From Chloroflexota bacterium (GTDB lineage: Bacteria > Chloroflexota > UBA6077 > JACCZL01): DNA of 39,909 nucleotides. The stretch spans positions 1 to 39,909 of the forward strand of contig JADZEM010000046.1 of the NCBI GenBank assembly GCA_020850535.1, written 5' to 3'. The position numbers and the translations under genes are program-made. The notes under the pieces were generated by a model. The model did no database searches, was not told the DNA's origin, and saw nothing but the letters and a program-made list of their open reading frames with translations. Shown piece by piece: positions 1 through 7,492 of this stretch (positions within the stretch are counted from its first letter, which is position 1; every line of letters begins with the position of its first letter).

Positions 1-178
1 CGTCGTGCCGCCGCGTCGGGGCTTGAAAGCCCCGCCTACCATCCTGCAGTCGCTGCGCGACGCTCCAGTCGCACCAGTGCCGGCCGTTCCCGACGGTGTG
101 ACTGTAGGCGGGGACTTCAGTCCCCGACCGCCCGTTCCATGATGCTTCGGGGACACCAATGAACATGCGATCGCCCTG
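1..178 (+). mobile_element. MITE-like palindromic element, copy A (left end outside window)
   Basis: Member of a four-copy family in this window. By alignment with the copy at 2436-2652, the window starts about 22 bp inside the element. The right terminal inverted repeat, aacatgcgatcgccctg, is at 162-178. Two long inner arms (15-39 and 104-128) are complementary to each other, and each also folds into its own hairpin. Relative to the 2436-2652 copy it lacks about 17 bp just before the second arm. No coding capacity, so non-autonomous. Confidence 0.8.
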
Positions 179-188
179 ATGCTGCTAC

Positions 189-391
189 CGGTGCAATCGT
201 ATGTTGAGCGCGTCGTGCGGCGTCGTCGGGGCTTGAAAGCCCCGCCTACGATCCTGCAGTCGCTGCGCGACGCTCCAGTCGCACCAGTGCCGGCCGTTCC
301 CGGCGGCCGTCGCGCAGCGACTGAATGACGGTAGGCGGGGACTTCAGTCCCCGACGCGGCGGCATGACGACATCAACATGCGGTCGCCCTG
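189..391 (+). mobile_element. MITE-like palindromic element, copy B
   Basis: Same family and orientation as copy A, beginning 10 bp after it ends. The degenerate left terminal repeat is at 189-205 (12 of 17 positions match the consensus cagggcgattgcatgtt) and the right one at 375-391 (15 of 17). The inner arms are GTCGGGGCTTGAAAGCCCC at about 227-245 and its partner ending near 354. Its right subterminal part is the complement of the left ends of copies A and C, so B is the most fully palindromic copy. No clear target duplication is seen. It lies just downstream of the methyltransferase/reductase gene. Confidence 0.75.
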
Positions 392-467
392 CCCGTGGCC
401 TCGCCCCCCCGGCATCTCGTGCTGTGCAGCCCGGCCTCCGCAGGCGACGAGTGCCCTTCCAGCCAGC

Positions 468-2378
468 CTAGCGCGAGAGCAGCCGCCCGGGCTCGCTCGC
501 AGGCGCGTCGGCGGCGCGCTCGGCTGACCAACGGTCCCGGTCCAACACCTTGACCAGTTCGGCCACCATCTCGTAGCGCCCGAACGAGGGCATCAGGTAG
601 GCGCCGTCGCAGTAGGCCTGCGCCTCAACCAGGAACTCCTGGGACTGGCGGATCCCCTCCTGCATGCCCTGGTCGCCGGCCAGCCGCATACGCTCGCGCA
701 GGTGGTCAGGGATGGTGACGCCCGGAAGCTCATTGTGCAGGAACTCGGCGTGCTTGTGGCTCTGGAGCGGCATCACGCCGAGCAGGAACGGGACCGGGAT
801 CTTCCCCACCCGGTTGAGGAAGGTCATTAGCTGATCCATGTCGTAGAGCGGCTGGGCCATGACGTAGTCTGCGCCGGCCTCGATCTTCCGGTGGAAGCGA
901 TCCAGCTCCAGCTCGATGTCGTCGGCCACGGGATTGACGGCGCACCCGACGAAGAACTGCGCCTGCATCCCAATCGAGTTGCCGGCCCAGTCCTGCCCTT
1001 CGTTCATCCGCTTGAGGATGGCGATCAGGCCGATCGAGTCCACGTCCCAGACGGCCTTGGCCTGGGGCAGATTCCCCATGCGCGGCGGATCGCCGGTCAG
1101 CGCCAGGATGTTGCGGATGCCGTGCGAGTGCGCGCCCAGCAGCTCAGACTGGAGCGCCATCAGGTTGCGGTCACGGGTCGTGAAATGAATGATGGTGTCC
1201 AGGCCCACGCGCCGCTGGATGTGCAGCGCCAGGCTGACGCAGCCCATCCGCACCCGAGCCATCGGGCTGTCCCCGATGTTGATGCAGTCCACCCCGACAT
1301 CGGCCAGCATCGCCGCGCCGTTCACGATGCGCGTCGGGTTCAGGCCCTTCGGCGGGTCAAGCTCGACGCTGACCACGAACTTCCGCTCGGTCAGCGCCCG
1401 CTGCAGCGCCGTTGGCTCGACGCTCACCGCCGACTCGATGGCCTCGGACTGCGGATCCGGGGCCGCCGAGAACGCGATGGTGGTCGGGGCGGACTCATCG
1501 CGCTCCGCCAGCGCCTCCCTCATCGCCGAGACGTGCGCGGGCGTGGTGCCGCAGCAGCCGCCGATCAGCCTGACGCCAGCGCTCGCGAACCGCCGGGCGT
1601 ACTCGGCAAAGTACTCCGGCGTCGAGAAGTACATGTACCGGCCTTCGAGCCGGCTCGGCGCGCCGGCGTTCGGCATGGCCGACAGGTGGGCGAACAGCGG
1701 CAGCGCCATCTGCTGCACGGCGTCGAGGGTGCTCTGCGGCCCGACGCCGCAGTTGACGCCGATGACGTCCACCTGGAAGCTCGCCAGCAGCCGCGCGACA
1801 TCGGCCGGCGCCTCGCCGGTCAGCAGCAGGCCGTCGTCGGTCAGGCTGACCTGGGCCACAATCGGCAGATCGCAGGCGGACTGCACGGCGACGATGGCCT
1901 CGCGCAGCTCGACGAGGTCGCTGAACGTCTCCAGGACGATCAGGTCAGCGCCGGCCTCCAGCAAGGCATCGGCCTGATCGCGGAACGCCTCGCCCACGTC
2001 GTCCGGCAGCAACGTGCCGCCGTGCGAGATCGGCAGCCCGAGCGGCCCCATCGCGCCGGCCAGGAAGACCGGCTCGCCGCACTCCTCGCGGGCCTCACGG
2101 GCCAGCTTGACCGCCCGAAAGTTGATGTCGCGCACACGGTCTTCCAGCCCATACTGCGCCAACTTGTAGCGGTTTGCGCCGTAGGTGTTCGTCTCGATCA
2201 GCTCGGCGCCGGCACGGATGTAGTCACGATGAATGCGCTGGATCAGCGCCGGATCGGTCAGATTCAGCTCGTCAAAGCAGCGCTCGTAGGGGATGCCGCG
2301 TGCGTACAACTGGGTACCCATCGCGCCATCACTGAGGACGGGGCCGCGTTCGAGCCGATCGAGGAACGGACTTCGCAT
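468..2378 (-). CDS. Bifunctional homocysteine S-methyltransferase / 5,10-methylenetetrahydrofolate reductase
   Basis: Predicted cytoplasmic 636-residue fusion, like Bacillus YitJ. The N-terminal half (about 1-300) is a Zn-dependent homocysteine S-methyltransferase barrel. The zinc cysteines are visible as C210 in the VNC motif and C275-C276 in GGCCG. The C-terminal half (about 330-620) is a MetF-type flavin domain that reduces methylene-THF to methyl-THF, with the LTGDPPRMG segment and the DYVMAQPLYD strand. Fusing them would couple methyl-THF formation to methionine synthesis, although the methyl donor used by this family is not settled from sequence. The ATG at 2376-2378 has no Shine-Dalgarno; a TAGAAT box ends 9 nt upstream, so the mRNA may be leaderless. 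The gene is flanked by copies of the same mobile element, with A and B downstream and C upstream. Product confidence is high. Confidence 0.95.
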   Translation of the reverse strand: MRSPFLDRLERGPVLSDGAMGTQLYARGIPYERCFDELNLTDPALIQRIHRDYIRAGAELIETNTYGANRYKLAQYGLEDRVRDINFRAVKLAREAREECGEPVFLAGAMGPLGLPISHGGTLLPDDVGEAFRDQADALLEAGADLIVLETFSDLVELREAIVAVQSACDLPIVAQVSLTDDGLLLTGEAPADVARLLASFQVDVIGVNCGVGPQSTLDAVQQMALPLFAHLSAMPNAGAPSRLEGRYMYFSTPEYFAEYARRFASAGVRLIGGCCGTTPAHVSAMREALAERDESAPTTIAFSAAPDPQSEAIESAVSVEPTALQRALTERKFVVSVELDPPKGLNPTRIVNGAAMLADVGVDCINIGDSPMARVRMGCVSLALHIQRRVGLDTIIHFTTRDRNLMALQSELLGAHSHGIRNILALTGDPPRMGNLPQAKAVWDVDSIGLIAILKRMNEGQDWAGNSIGMQAQFFVGCAVNPVADDIELELDRFHRKIEAGADYVMAQPLYDMDQLMTFLNRVGKIPVPFLLGVMPLQSHKHAEFLHNELPGVTIPDHLRERMRLAGDQGMQEGIRQSQEFLVEAQAYCDGAYLMPSFGRYEMVAELVKVLDRDRWSAERAADAPASEPGRLLSR

Positions 2379-2387
2379 AGTGGGCGG

Positions 2388-2417
2388 ATTCTATCAGAAG
2401 GGTGCTGGCCCCTTCTG
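2388..2417 (-). promoter_or_regulatory. Candidate -10 box and inverted repeat upstream of the methyltransferase/reductase
   Basis: On the reverse strand a TAGAAT -10-like box lies at 2388-2393. Immediately upstream is a perfect 8-bp inverted repeat (2395-2402 with 2410-2417, 7-nt spacer). No -35 match is seen. The inverted repeat covers the promoter spacer, where an operator would sit; this is inference. Confidence 0.35.
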
Positions 2418-2435
2418 GTATTCACCTTCAGCGCC

Positions 2436-2652
2436 CAGGGCGCTTGCATGTTGGGTGTGTCGTGCCGCCGCGTCGGGGCTTGAAAGCCCCGCCTACGATC
2501 CTGCAGTCGCTGCGCGACGCGCCAGTCGCACCAGTGCCGGCCGTTCCCGACGGCCGTCGCGCAGCGACGGAATGACTGTAGGCGGGGGTTTCAACCCCCG
2601 CCTGCGCGCCTCGTCACGCTTCGGGAACACCAGCGAACATGCAATCGCCCTG
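2436..2652 (+). mobile_element. MITE-like palindromic element, copy C, complete, with 10-bp target duplication
   Basis: A 217-bp element. Left terminal repeat cagggcgcttgcatgtt is at 2436-2452 and right repeat aacatgcaatcgccctg at 2636-2652; they are complementary with one mismatch. The 10-bp sequence cttcagcgcc directly flanks both ends (2426-2435 and 2653-2662), as expected for a target-site duplication. The inside holds paired arms and nested hairpins. No coding capacity. It sits between the start of the methyltransferase/reductase gene and the end of the SH3 gene. Confidence 0.9.
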
Positions 2653-2669
2653 CTTCAGCGCCGCCCAGG

Positions 2670-3386
2670 CTACTCCCGCGCCAGCAGCTCCGACGCGACC
2701 CAGCCCGTCGAGTTGCCGTCGCGCACGTTGCGCCAGTTGCGGCCGTCGGCGTTCGTCTCGTTGCCGATCACCTCGACAACGGTCCCCTCAGCCAGCGTCC
2801 GCAGCACGGGGGCCGTCGCGGAGGGCCGCTGCCGCATGTTCGCGCCCTGGCCCTCGGTGTTGGCGATCTTCATCCGCACGCCTGCCGCGCCCGGCGATGG
2901 CGAGGCCACCGGCGAGATGACCGTCCCCGTCCCGGGCGACGGCGATGCCCCCACGACCGGCGACAGCGAGAGCGTCGGCACGAGGACCGGGCCGGCGACG
3001 GGCGTGGCCGTGGACGGATCGGGACGGCGCTCGCCGAAGTAGGCCATCACGACGCTGAACAGCACGTACGCCACGATGACGATCAACACCAGGACGCCGA
3101 CCAGCACGAGGGCGGTACGATTCTTCGCCACCAGCTCCATGACGCCGCCCGCTCGGCCACCAGCCGGGCCGGGCGTCGGCAACTGGGCCGTCGCGGCCGG
3201 ACCCGCGCCCTGTGGGCCGGCCGGGCCATGCGTCGGATCGGAGCGCTGCGGTCGGAACGGTCCGACCGCGGCGGCCTCGGCCGGCGCGTCGTCGAACGGG
3301 TAGGGGTTGCTGCAGTCCGGGCAACTCCGCTGATCGGCGCCCATCTCCATGCCACAGTAGGGGCACTTGCGACCTTCAGCAGCCAC
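2670..3386 (-). CDS. Zinc-ribbon, single-pass membrane protein with C-terminal SH3b domain
   Basis: 238 residues. The N-terminus is a four-cysteine zinc ribbon (C8, C11, C22, C25). A Pro/Gly/Ala-rich linker follows, then one strongly hydrophobic segment (about 91-117). After a Pro/Ser/Thr-rich stretch comes a bacterial SH3 domain (about 170-238, with RMKIANTEG, NMRQRPS and GWVASELL). The layout implies a cytoplasmic zinc ribbon, one membrane pass and an SH3b domain outside, where such domains often bind cell-wall peptides. The start is GTG at 3384-3386 with only a weak GGGTGGG ribosome site. A TACACT box at 3572-3577 could be its -10. Exact role unknown. The stop lies 8 bp from the target duplication of mobile element C. 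Confidence 0.85.
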   Translation of the reverse strand: MAAEGRKCPYCGMEMGADQRSCPDCSNPYPFDDAPAEAAAVGPFRPQRSDPTHGPAGPQGAGPAATAQLPTPGPAGGRAGGVMELVAKNRTALVLVGVLVLIVIVAYVLFSVVMAYFGERRPDPSTATPVAGPVLVPTLSLSPVVGASPSPGTGTVISPVASPSPGAAGVRMKIANTEGQGANMRQRPSATAPVLRTLAEGTVVEVIGNETNADGRNWRNVRDGNSTGWVASELLARE

Positions 3387-3768
3387 GGCGCACCCACCCG
3401 TCGAGCGCAGCCCGCCCGCCCCGCGCCTGCGCGATGAGACCTGCTACTGATCCATCCGGATCGCAGGTGCTTCTGGTGCGTGGCTCCTGAAGCTGCGCCG
3501 TCAGGCTCATGGCCGGCCTCCCTGTCTCCGTTCCCGAGTCGCGCCACCGTTGGCGCGGTCATCTGGCCCAGAGTGTAGCCAGCGAGCAGCCACGCCGTGT
3601 AGGGAAAGTAACGACGTGAGCGCCATGGCCGGCATGCCACATCGACGGCCTGTCTCCTACGACAAGCGGGGCGGCTCGCGCCTGCCGTGACGCGGCATCG
3701 CCCCGCGAGCCGTGCACCGCGGGCGGAAGGACCGGACCGGCGTGGCCCCTCCGCCCTCGAACCGTGCG
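3387..3768. other. Intergenic region, no convincing gene
   Basis: 382 bp between the SH3 gene start and the end of the sugar permease operon. It holds a possible terminator hairpin (3673-3711) and a weak TACACT -10 candidate. Short open frames here show no recognisable protein character. Confidence 0.5.
3673..3711 (-). terminator. Hairpin downstream of sugar ABC operon
   Basis: An 8-bp outer stem (3673-3680 with 3704-3711) and an inner stem (3683-3687 with 3693-3697), 58 bp beyond the stop of the last permease. There is no T-tract, so terminator function is uncertain. Confidence 0.4.
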
Positions 3769-4638
3769 CTAACCCTTGACGCCGCCCATCGTCAGGCCCT
3801 GAATGACCAGCCGCTGCGCGAGCGTGTACATCACGACCGGCGGGATCGCCGTCAGCAGCGCGCCGGCCATCATCTTGCCCCAGTAGAACACATCCTCGCC
3901 CTGCATCAGCGCCAGGCCCACGGTCACCGTCTGCATGTCGCGCGAGCTGATGAAGACCAGGGCGTACAGGAACTCGTTCCAGGCGTTCGTGAACGAGAAC
4001 AGACACACGACGACGAGCGCCGGGGCTGCCAGCGGCAACACGATCCGGAACAACACGCCCAACCGGCCGCACCCGTCGATGAGCGCAGCCTCCTCCAGCT
4101 CGAGGGGGATGTTGCGGAAGTAGCTCATCAACATCCAGGTGCAGAATGGGAGCGTGAAGCTCGGATAGACCAGCATCAGGCCGTAGATCGAGTTGCTGAG
4201 GTTCGCTCCCGCGACGATCTGAAAGAGCGGGATGAACAGCAGTGACGCTGGCAGCAGATAGGTGAACACCAGCCCGATAGCGATCACGCGGCGGCCGGTG
4301 AAGCGCAGGCGTGTGATCGCATAGGCTCCGAACGAGCCCAGGATGATCGACAGGATCGTCGCCGCCGTCGACACGACGGTGCTGTTCCGCATCCAGATCG
4401 CATAGGGGCCAGTGAAGAGGTCGTAGTAGTGGCCCCAGAAGACCTGTCGCGGCACGATGGTGAAGTCCTGATAGATCTCCTTGTTGGTCTTGATGGAGGC
4501 GATGAACATCCAGAAGAACGGGATCAACGTCCAGAGCGTGAAGAACACCAGCAAGACGTAGGTGGCGACGATCCAGCCGACGCCGATCTTTCGACGTCCG
4601 CCGGTGCTCGATCCGCGCGCCCGAAGTGCAACAGCCAT
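3769..4638 (-). CDS. Carbohydrate ABC transporter permease (MalG type)
   Basis: 289-residue inner-membrane subunit of a CUT1 sugar importer, with about six hydrophobic segments. The ATPase-docking EAA loop reads EEAALIDGCGRLGVLFRIVLP, about 80 residues before the end, as in MalG. The C-terminus QRLVIQGLTMGGVKG is typical of MalG-type permeases. The ATG at 4636-4638 is preceded by AGGAGG, which lies inside the end of the upstream permease gene. Only 4 bp separate the two genes, so they are almost certainly co-translated. Third gene of an operon read from 7168 to 3769. The substrate cannot be told from sequence. Confidence 0.93.
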   Translation of the reverse strand: MAVALRARGSSTGGRRKIGVGWIVATYVLLVFFTLWTLIPFFWMFIASIKTNKEIYQDFTIVPRQVFWGHYYDLFTGPYAIWMRNSTVVSTAATILSIILGSFGAYAITRLRFTGRRVIAIGLVFTYLLPASLLFIPLFQIVAGANLSNSIYGLMLVYPSFTLPFCTWMLMSYFRNIPLELEEAALIDGCGRLGVLFRIVLPLAAPALVVVCLFSFTNAWNEFLYALVFISSRDMQTVTVGLALMQGEDVFYWGKMMAGALLTAIPPVVMYTLAQRLVIQGLTMGGVKG

Positions 4639-4642
4639 CGAC

Positions 4643-5584
4643 CTACGCCTCCTGCTGCAACATGCGCCGGGTCAGAAAGTAGACCAGGATCATGTAGAAC
4701 GGCACTACCATCATCGAGATCGCCGCGCCCGCCCCAAGCTGGTGGCCGGGGATCGCGGTGAGATAGGCGTACAGCGGCAGCGTGGTCGTGGCGTAGTTCG
4801 GGCCGCCGCCCGTCAGCACGAAGATCTGGGTCAGGTTGGCCGAGGTCCAGATCGTCGAGAGCATCGCCGTGACGGCGATGACGGATTGCAGGCTGGGCAT
4901 CGTGATGTACAGGAACCGTTGCGAGGTGGTCGCGCCGTCGATCTCGGCCGCCTCGTACAGCTCCTGCGGGATCGCGGCGAGGCCGGCCAGCAGGTTCATC
5001 GTCCAAAACGGCGTCCCTGACCAGACCGTCACCAGAATCAGCGCCGGCAGCGCGATACGGGCATCGCTGAAGAAGTAGATGTAGTCGTCCATCAGGCCGT
5101 ATTCGGCGATCATGCCGTTGATCGGCCCGGTGGTGTCGAACAGGAACCGCCAGACGTACGCCGACACGACGGCTGGGACGGCCCACGGCAGGAACATGAT
5201 GCCCCGGAAGATGTTTCGGGCCGGCACCTGCTGGTTGAGCACCAGGGCCATCGCCATGCCGACGATGAACTTTCCCAGAATGGCCCCGCCGGTGAAGATG
5301 AATGTCACGAGCGCGGCCTTGCCGAAGCCCTTATCGACGCCGTTGAAGAACGAGACGTAGTTGGCGAAGCCGATCCACGTGCCTTCCTTCCCGATGAACC
5401 GCTCCTGGAAGCTCAGCAGGATGGCGTCCACAAACGGATAGATCAGCAGCGCCAGGACGATCAGCACGACCGGCCCGACCATCGCCCAGGCCAGGAGCCA
5501 GTCCCGCCCCAGGACGCGGCGCAGCGCCGGGGATGTGTGCGTCGCGGCACGTCTCGGCCCTAACGCAATCTGCTGCTGCGCCAC
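4643..5584 (-). CDS. Carbohydrate ABC transporter permease (MalF/UgpA type)
   Basis: 313-residue membrane permease, partner of the MalG-type protein encoded just downstream. The N-terminal tail is cytoplasmic and followed by the first membrane segment (WAMVGPVVLIVLALLIYPF). The EAA loop is YEAAEIDGATTSQRFLYITMP. Starts with GTG at 5582-5584, behind a perfect AGGAGG at 7-nt spacing. Middle gene of the binding protein-permease-permease operon. No ATPase gene is nearby, as in many CUT1 systems that share a MsmK/UgpC-type ATPase. Confidence 0.93.
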   Translation of the reverse strand: MAQQQIALGPRRAATHTSPALRRVLGRDWLLAWAMVGPVVLIVLALLIYPFVDAILLSFQERFIGKEGTWIGFANYVSFFNGVDKGFGKAALVTFIFTGGAILGKFIVGMAMALVLNQQVPARNIFRGIMFLPWAVPAVVSAYVWRFLFDTTGPINGMIAEYGLMDDYIYFFSDARIALPALILVTVWSGTPFWTMNLLAGLAAIPQELYEAAEIDGATTSQRFLYITMPSLQSVIAVTAMLSTIWTSANLTQIFVLTGGGPNYATTTLPLYAYLTAIPGHQLGAGAAISMMVVPFYMILVYFLTRRMLQQEA

Positions 5585-5656
5585 GGGCGTACCTCCTGTG
5601 CAGGCGGGCGACAGCGCCCGCCTGCGTCGTGGTGACAGGATGGGGTGCTGGTGATG

Positions 5657-7168
5657 CTACTGCTTCACCAGCTTCGAGTACGAGTCCATCATCTCCTTCT
5701 GTGCCCACTCCTGGGCGTCCTCGATCTTCATGTTCTCGTTGAGCACCTTGTTGAGCATGTCGGAGAGGGTGTACTTCGCGTCCGTGATCTCGGGGATCCA
5801 CGGCTGCGGCGCGGCCGGCCACTCTCGGATGCGGCCGTTCTCCGCGATCTTCTTCATCTCGACGAACTTGCTCTTCTCCCAGAAGTCGGTCTTGGTGTGG
5901 TCGCGGTAGACCGGCACAAACCGGCCTTCGACCGACTTCGAGATCTTCTCCAGGTTCGGCGGCTGGATGAAGTACTCCATGGCGGACTCGGCCTTGTCAG
6001 CCAGCTTCGCCTTCTTGAAGTAGTTGAACGCCAGCGCGCCGCCCTCGGCAAACGAGCCCTTCGGGCCGGCCGGGTTCTGGGCGATACCGGTCTTTTCGGC
6101 CAGCTCCTTATCGTTCACCAGCAGCCAGCCCATGATCGTGGCGGGGTTGATCGAGATCAGGCCACGGCCCTTCTGGTACGTCTCGTTGTTCCACGAGGTC
6201 ACCGTCTGGGCGAAGCTGTCGGGCGGAATGACCTTCGCGTCCCACATGCGCTTGATCGTCTCGATGCCCGCCTTGTTCGCCGGGTTGACGATGTCCGGCT
6301 TGCCCTTCTCGTCGGCGAGCCGTCCACCATAGCCCCAGATCACCGAACAGAAGTTGTTGACGTGGTCGCCCTCGTGCCCGAGCGCGAACGCGATGGTGTA
6401 GGTGCGCGGCGGCTTCTGCGCCTTCGGGCCAAGCTCGATCAGTTGGTCCCAGGTCTCGAAGAACTTGCCGTTGTTGACCGCGCCGATCTCGTCGATGCGC
6501 CACTGGGGCGGCCAGACGTCGATGGCGTACGGCGCGCCGATCACCGACCCGTCACTCGCCGTCATCGACGAGATAGCGATGTCGTACATGCCGCCGGCCT
6601 GGCCCTTGAACTTGGCGACCAGGTCGTTCAGCTTCCCGACTTCGCCCTGACTGTGCCAGTAGACAAGGTTGTCGCGGCTCAGCTCGGGCGGCTGTCCGGC
6701 GGCGACGGCGGCGGACTGCTTCGCCAACAACTGCGGCGAGCCGGGGATCGACTGCCACTCGACCTTGATGCCGCCATTCGCCTTGCCCCAGTCCACAAAC
6801 GTGTTCCCGACCGCCTCATCCGTGACGGTGTTCCAGTTCGCGGAGAACCAGACGTTGAACACCCCGGACGTGACCTTCGGGTCGGGTGGGGGCGCGGCGG
6901 CGGCCGGGGCCGCGGGCGGCGCTGCCGGCTTCGCCTCGGCCGGCTTGGCGTCCGCCGGCTTGGCGGCGGCGGCCGGTGCGCTGGTCGGCTGCGCGGCGGC
7001 GGCTGGAGCCGCGGGCTTGGCGTCCGCCGGCTTGGACTCAGCAGGCTTCGCGGGCGACGGGGTGGACGGCTGGCTGCACGCCGCGACGAGCGCGGCGCCG
7101 CTCACAGCACCGAGGGTGCCCAAAAAACGACGACGAGACCAGGATCCCACGCTTCGCTGCGTGCCCAT
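5657..7168 (-). CDS. Extracellular sugar-binding lipoprotein of ABC importer
   Basis: 503 residues from the chosen ATG at 7166-7168, which has GGAGG 7 nt upstream; an earlier in-frame ATG lacks such a site. The N-terminus combines a twin-arginine signal (SRRRFLG) with a lipobox (LVAAC), so the protein is probably exported folded and lipid-anchored. A long low-complexity Ala/Pro/Lys linker follows (about 37-90). The rest is a family-1 solute-binding fold, with FNVWFSANW near the start and WGYGGRLADEKGKPDI in the middle. It would deliver a sugar to the two permeases downstream. Substrate unknown. First gene of its operon, with a good promoter at 7315-7342. Confidence 0.93.
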   Translation of the reverse strand: MGTQRSVGSWSRRRFLGTLGAVSGAALVAACSQPSTPSPAKPAESKPADAKPAAPAAAAQPTSAPAAAAKPADAKPAEAKPAAPPAAPAAAAPPPDPKVTSGVFNVWFSANWNTVTDEAVGNTFVDWGKANGGIKVEWQSIPGSPQLLAKQSAAVAAGQPPELSRDNLVYWHSQGEVGKLNDLVAKFKGQAGGMYDIAISSMTASDGSVIGAPYAIDVWPPQWRIDEIGAVNNGKFFETWDQLIELGPKAQKPPRTYTIAFALGHEGDHVNNFCSVIWGYGGRLADEKGKPDIVNPANKAGIETIKRMWDAKVIPPDSFAQTVTSWNNETYQKGRGLISINPATIMGWLLVNDKELAEKTGIAQNPAGPKGSFAEGGALAFNYFKKAKLADKAESAMEYFIQPPNLEKISKSVEGRFVPVYRDHTKTDFWEKSKFVEMKKIAENGRIREWPAAPQPWIPEITDAKYTLSDMLNKVLNENMKIEDAQEWAQKEMMDSYSKLVKQ

Positions 7169-7314
7169 GAAGCAACCTCCATATCGCATCGGCGCGGCTA
7201 CCCTGCCGCGAGACTTCTCCGAGGTTGGATCACCACGATGAGCGGTCCTCGTGTGCTTGTGCCGCGCCCACAAGAAGGCTCAGCACAGGACCGCATGTTC
7301 GTCCTGCCGCCTAG

Positions 7315-7342
7315 AGTGTAGCCCACGCCTGTGGATTGTCAA
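7315..7342 (-). promoter_or_regulatory. Sigma-70-type promoter of the sugar ABC operon
   Basis: Reverse-strand TTGACA (7337-7342), 16-bp spacer and TACACT (7315-7320). Transcription would start near 7308 and leave a 140-nt leader before the binding-protein ATG. No riboswitch-like structure was recognised in that leader. The 324-bp gap 7169-7492 holds no gene. Confidence 0.75.
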
Positions 7343-7492
7343 CCGTTTGCTGTCGCCTATCGTCGCCATTGCTGTTTGCAGATGGACACGACAGAACCAG
7401 GGCGAATTCGTTCGCACGGCAATGCCGCGAACATGCACCATTACGGTCGTCCGTGACGCAGCTATGATGACCCGGTCGGCGTCATCTCCCTG

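Noticed and set aside
891-2483. Long forward open frame opposite the methyltransferase/reductase
   Set aside because: Antisense shadow of a well-supported gene; composition is that of reversed codons.
5645-7321. A 558-residue open frame on the forward strand opposite the sugar-binding protein
   Set aside because: It is antisense to a clear gene, Arg/Leu/Val-rich from GC-biased codon reversal, and has no domain or good ribosome site.
7283-7446. Possible fifth copy of the 17-bp-ended element (gcatgttc and gaacatgc about 140 bp apart)
   Set aside because: Only the inner 7-8 bases match the consensus ends, there is no matching flanking 10-mer, and a good promoter lies between them.
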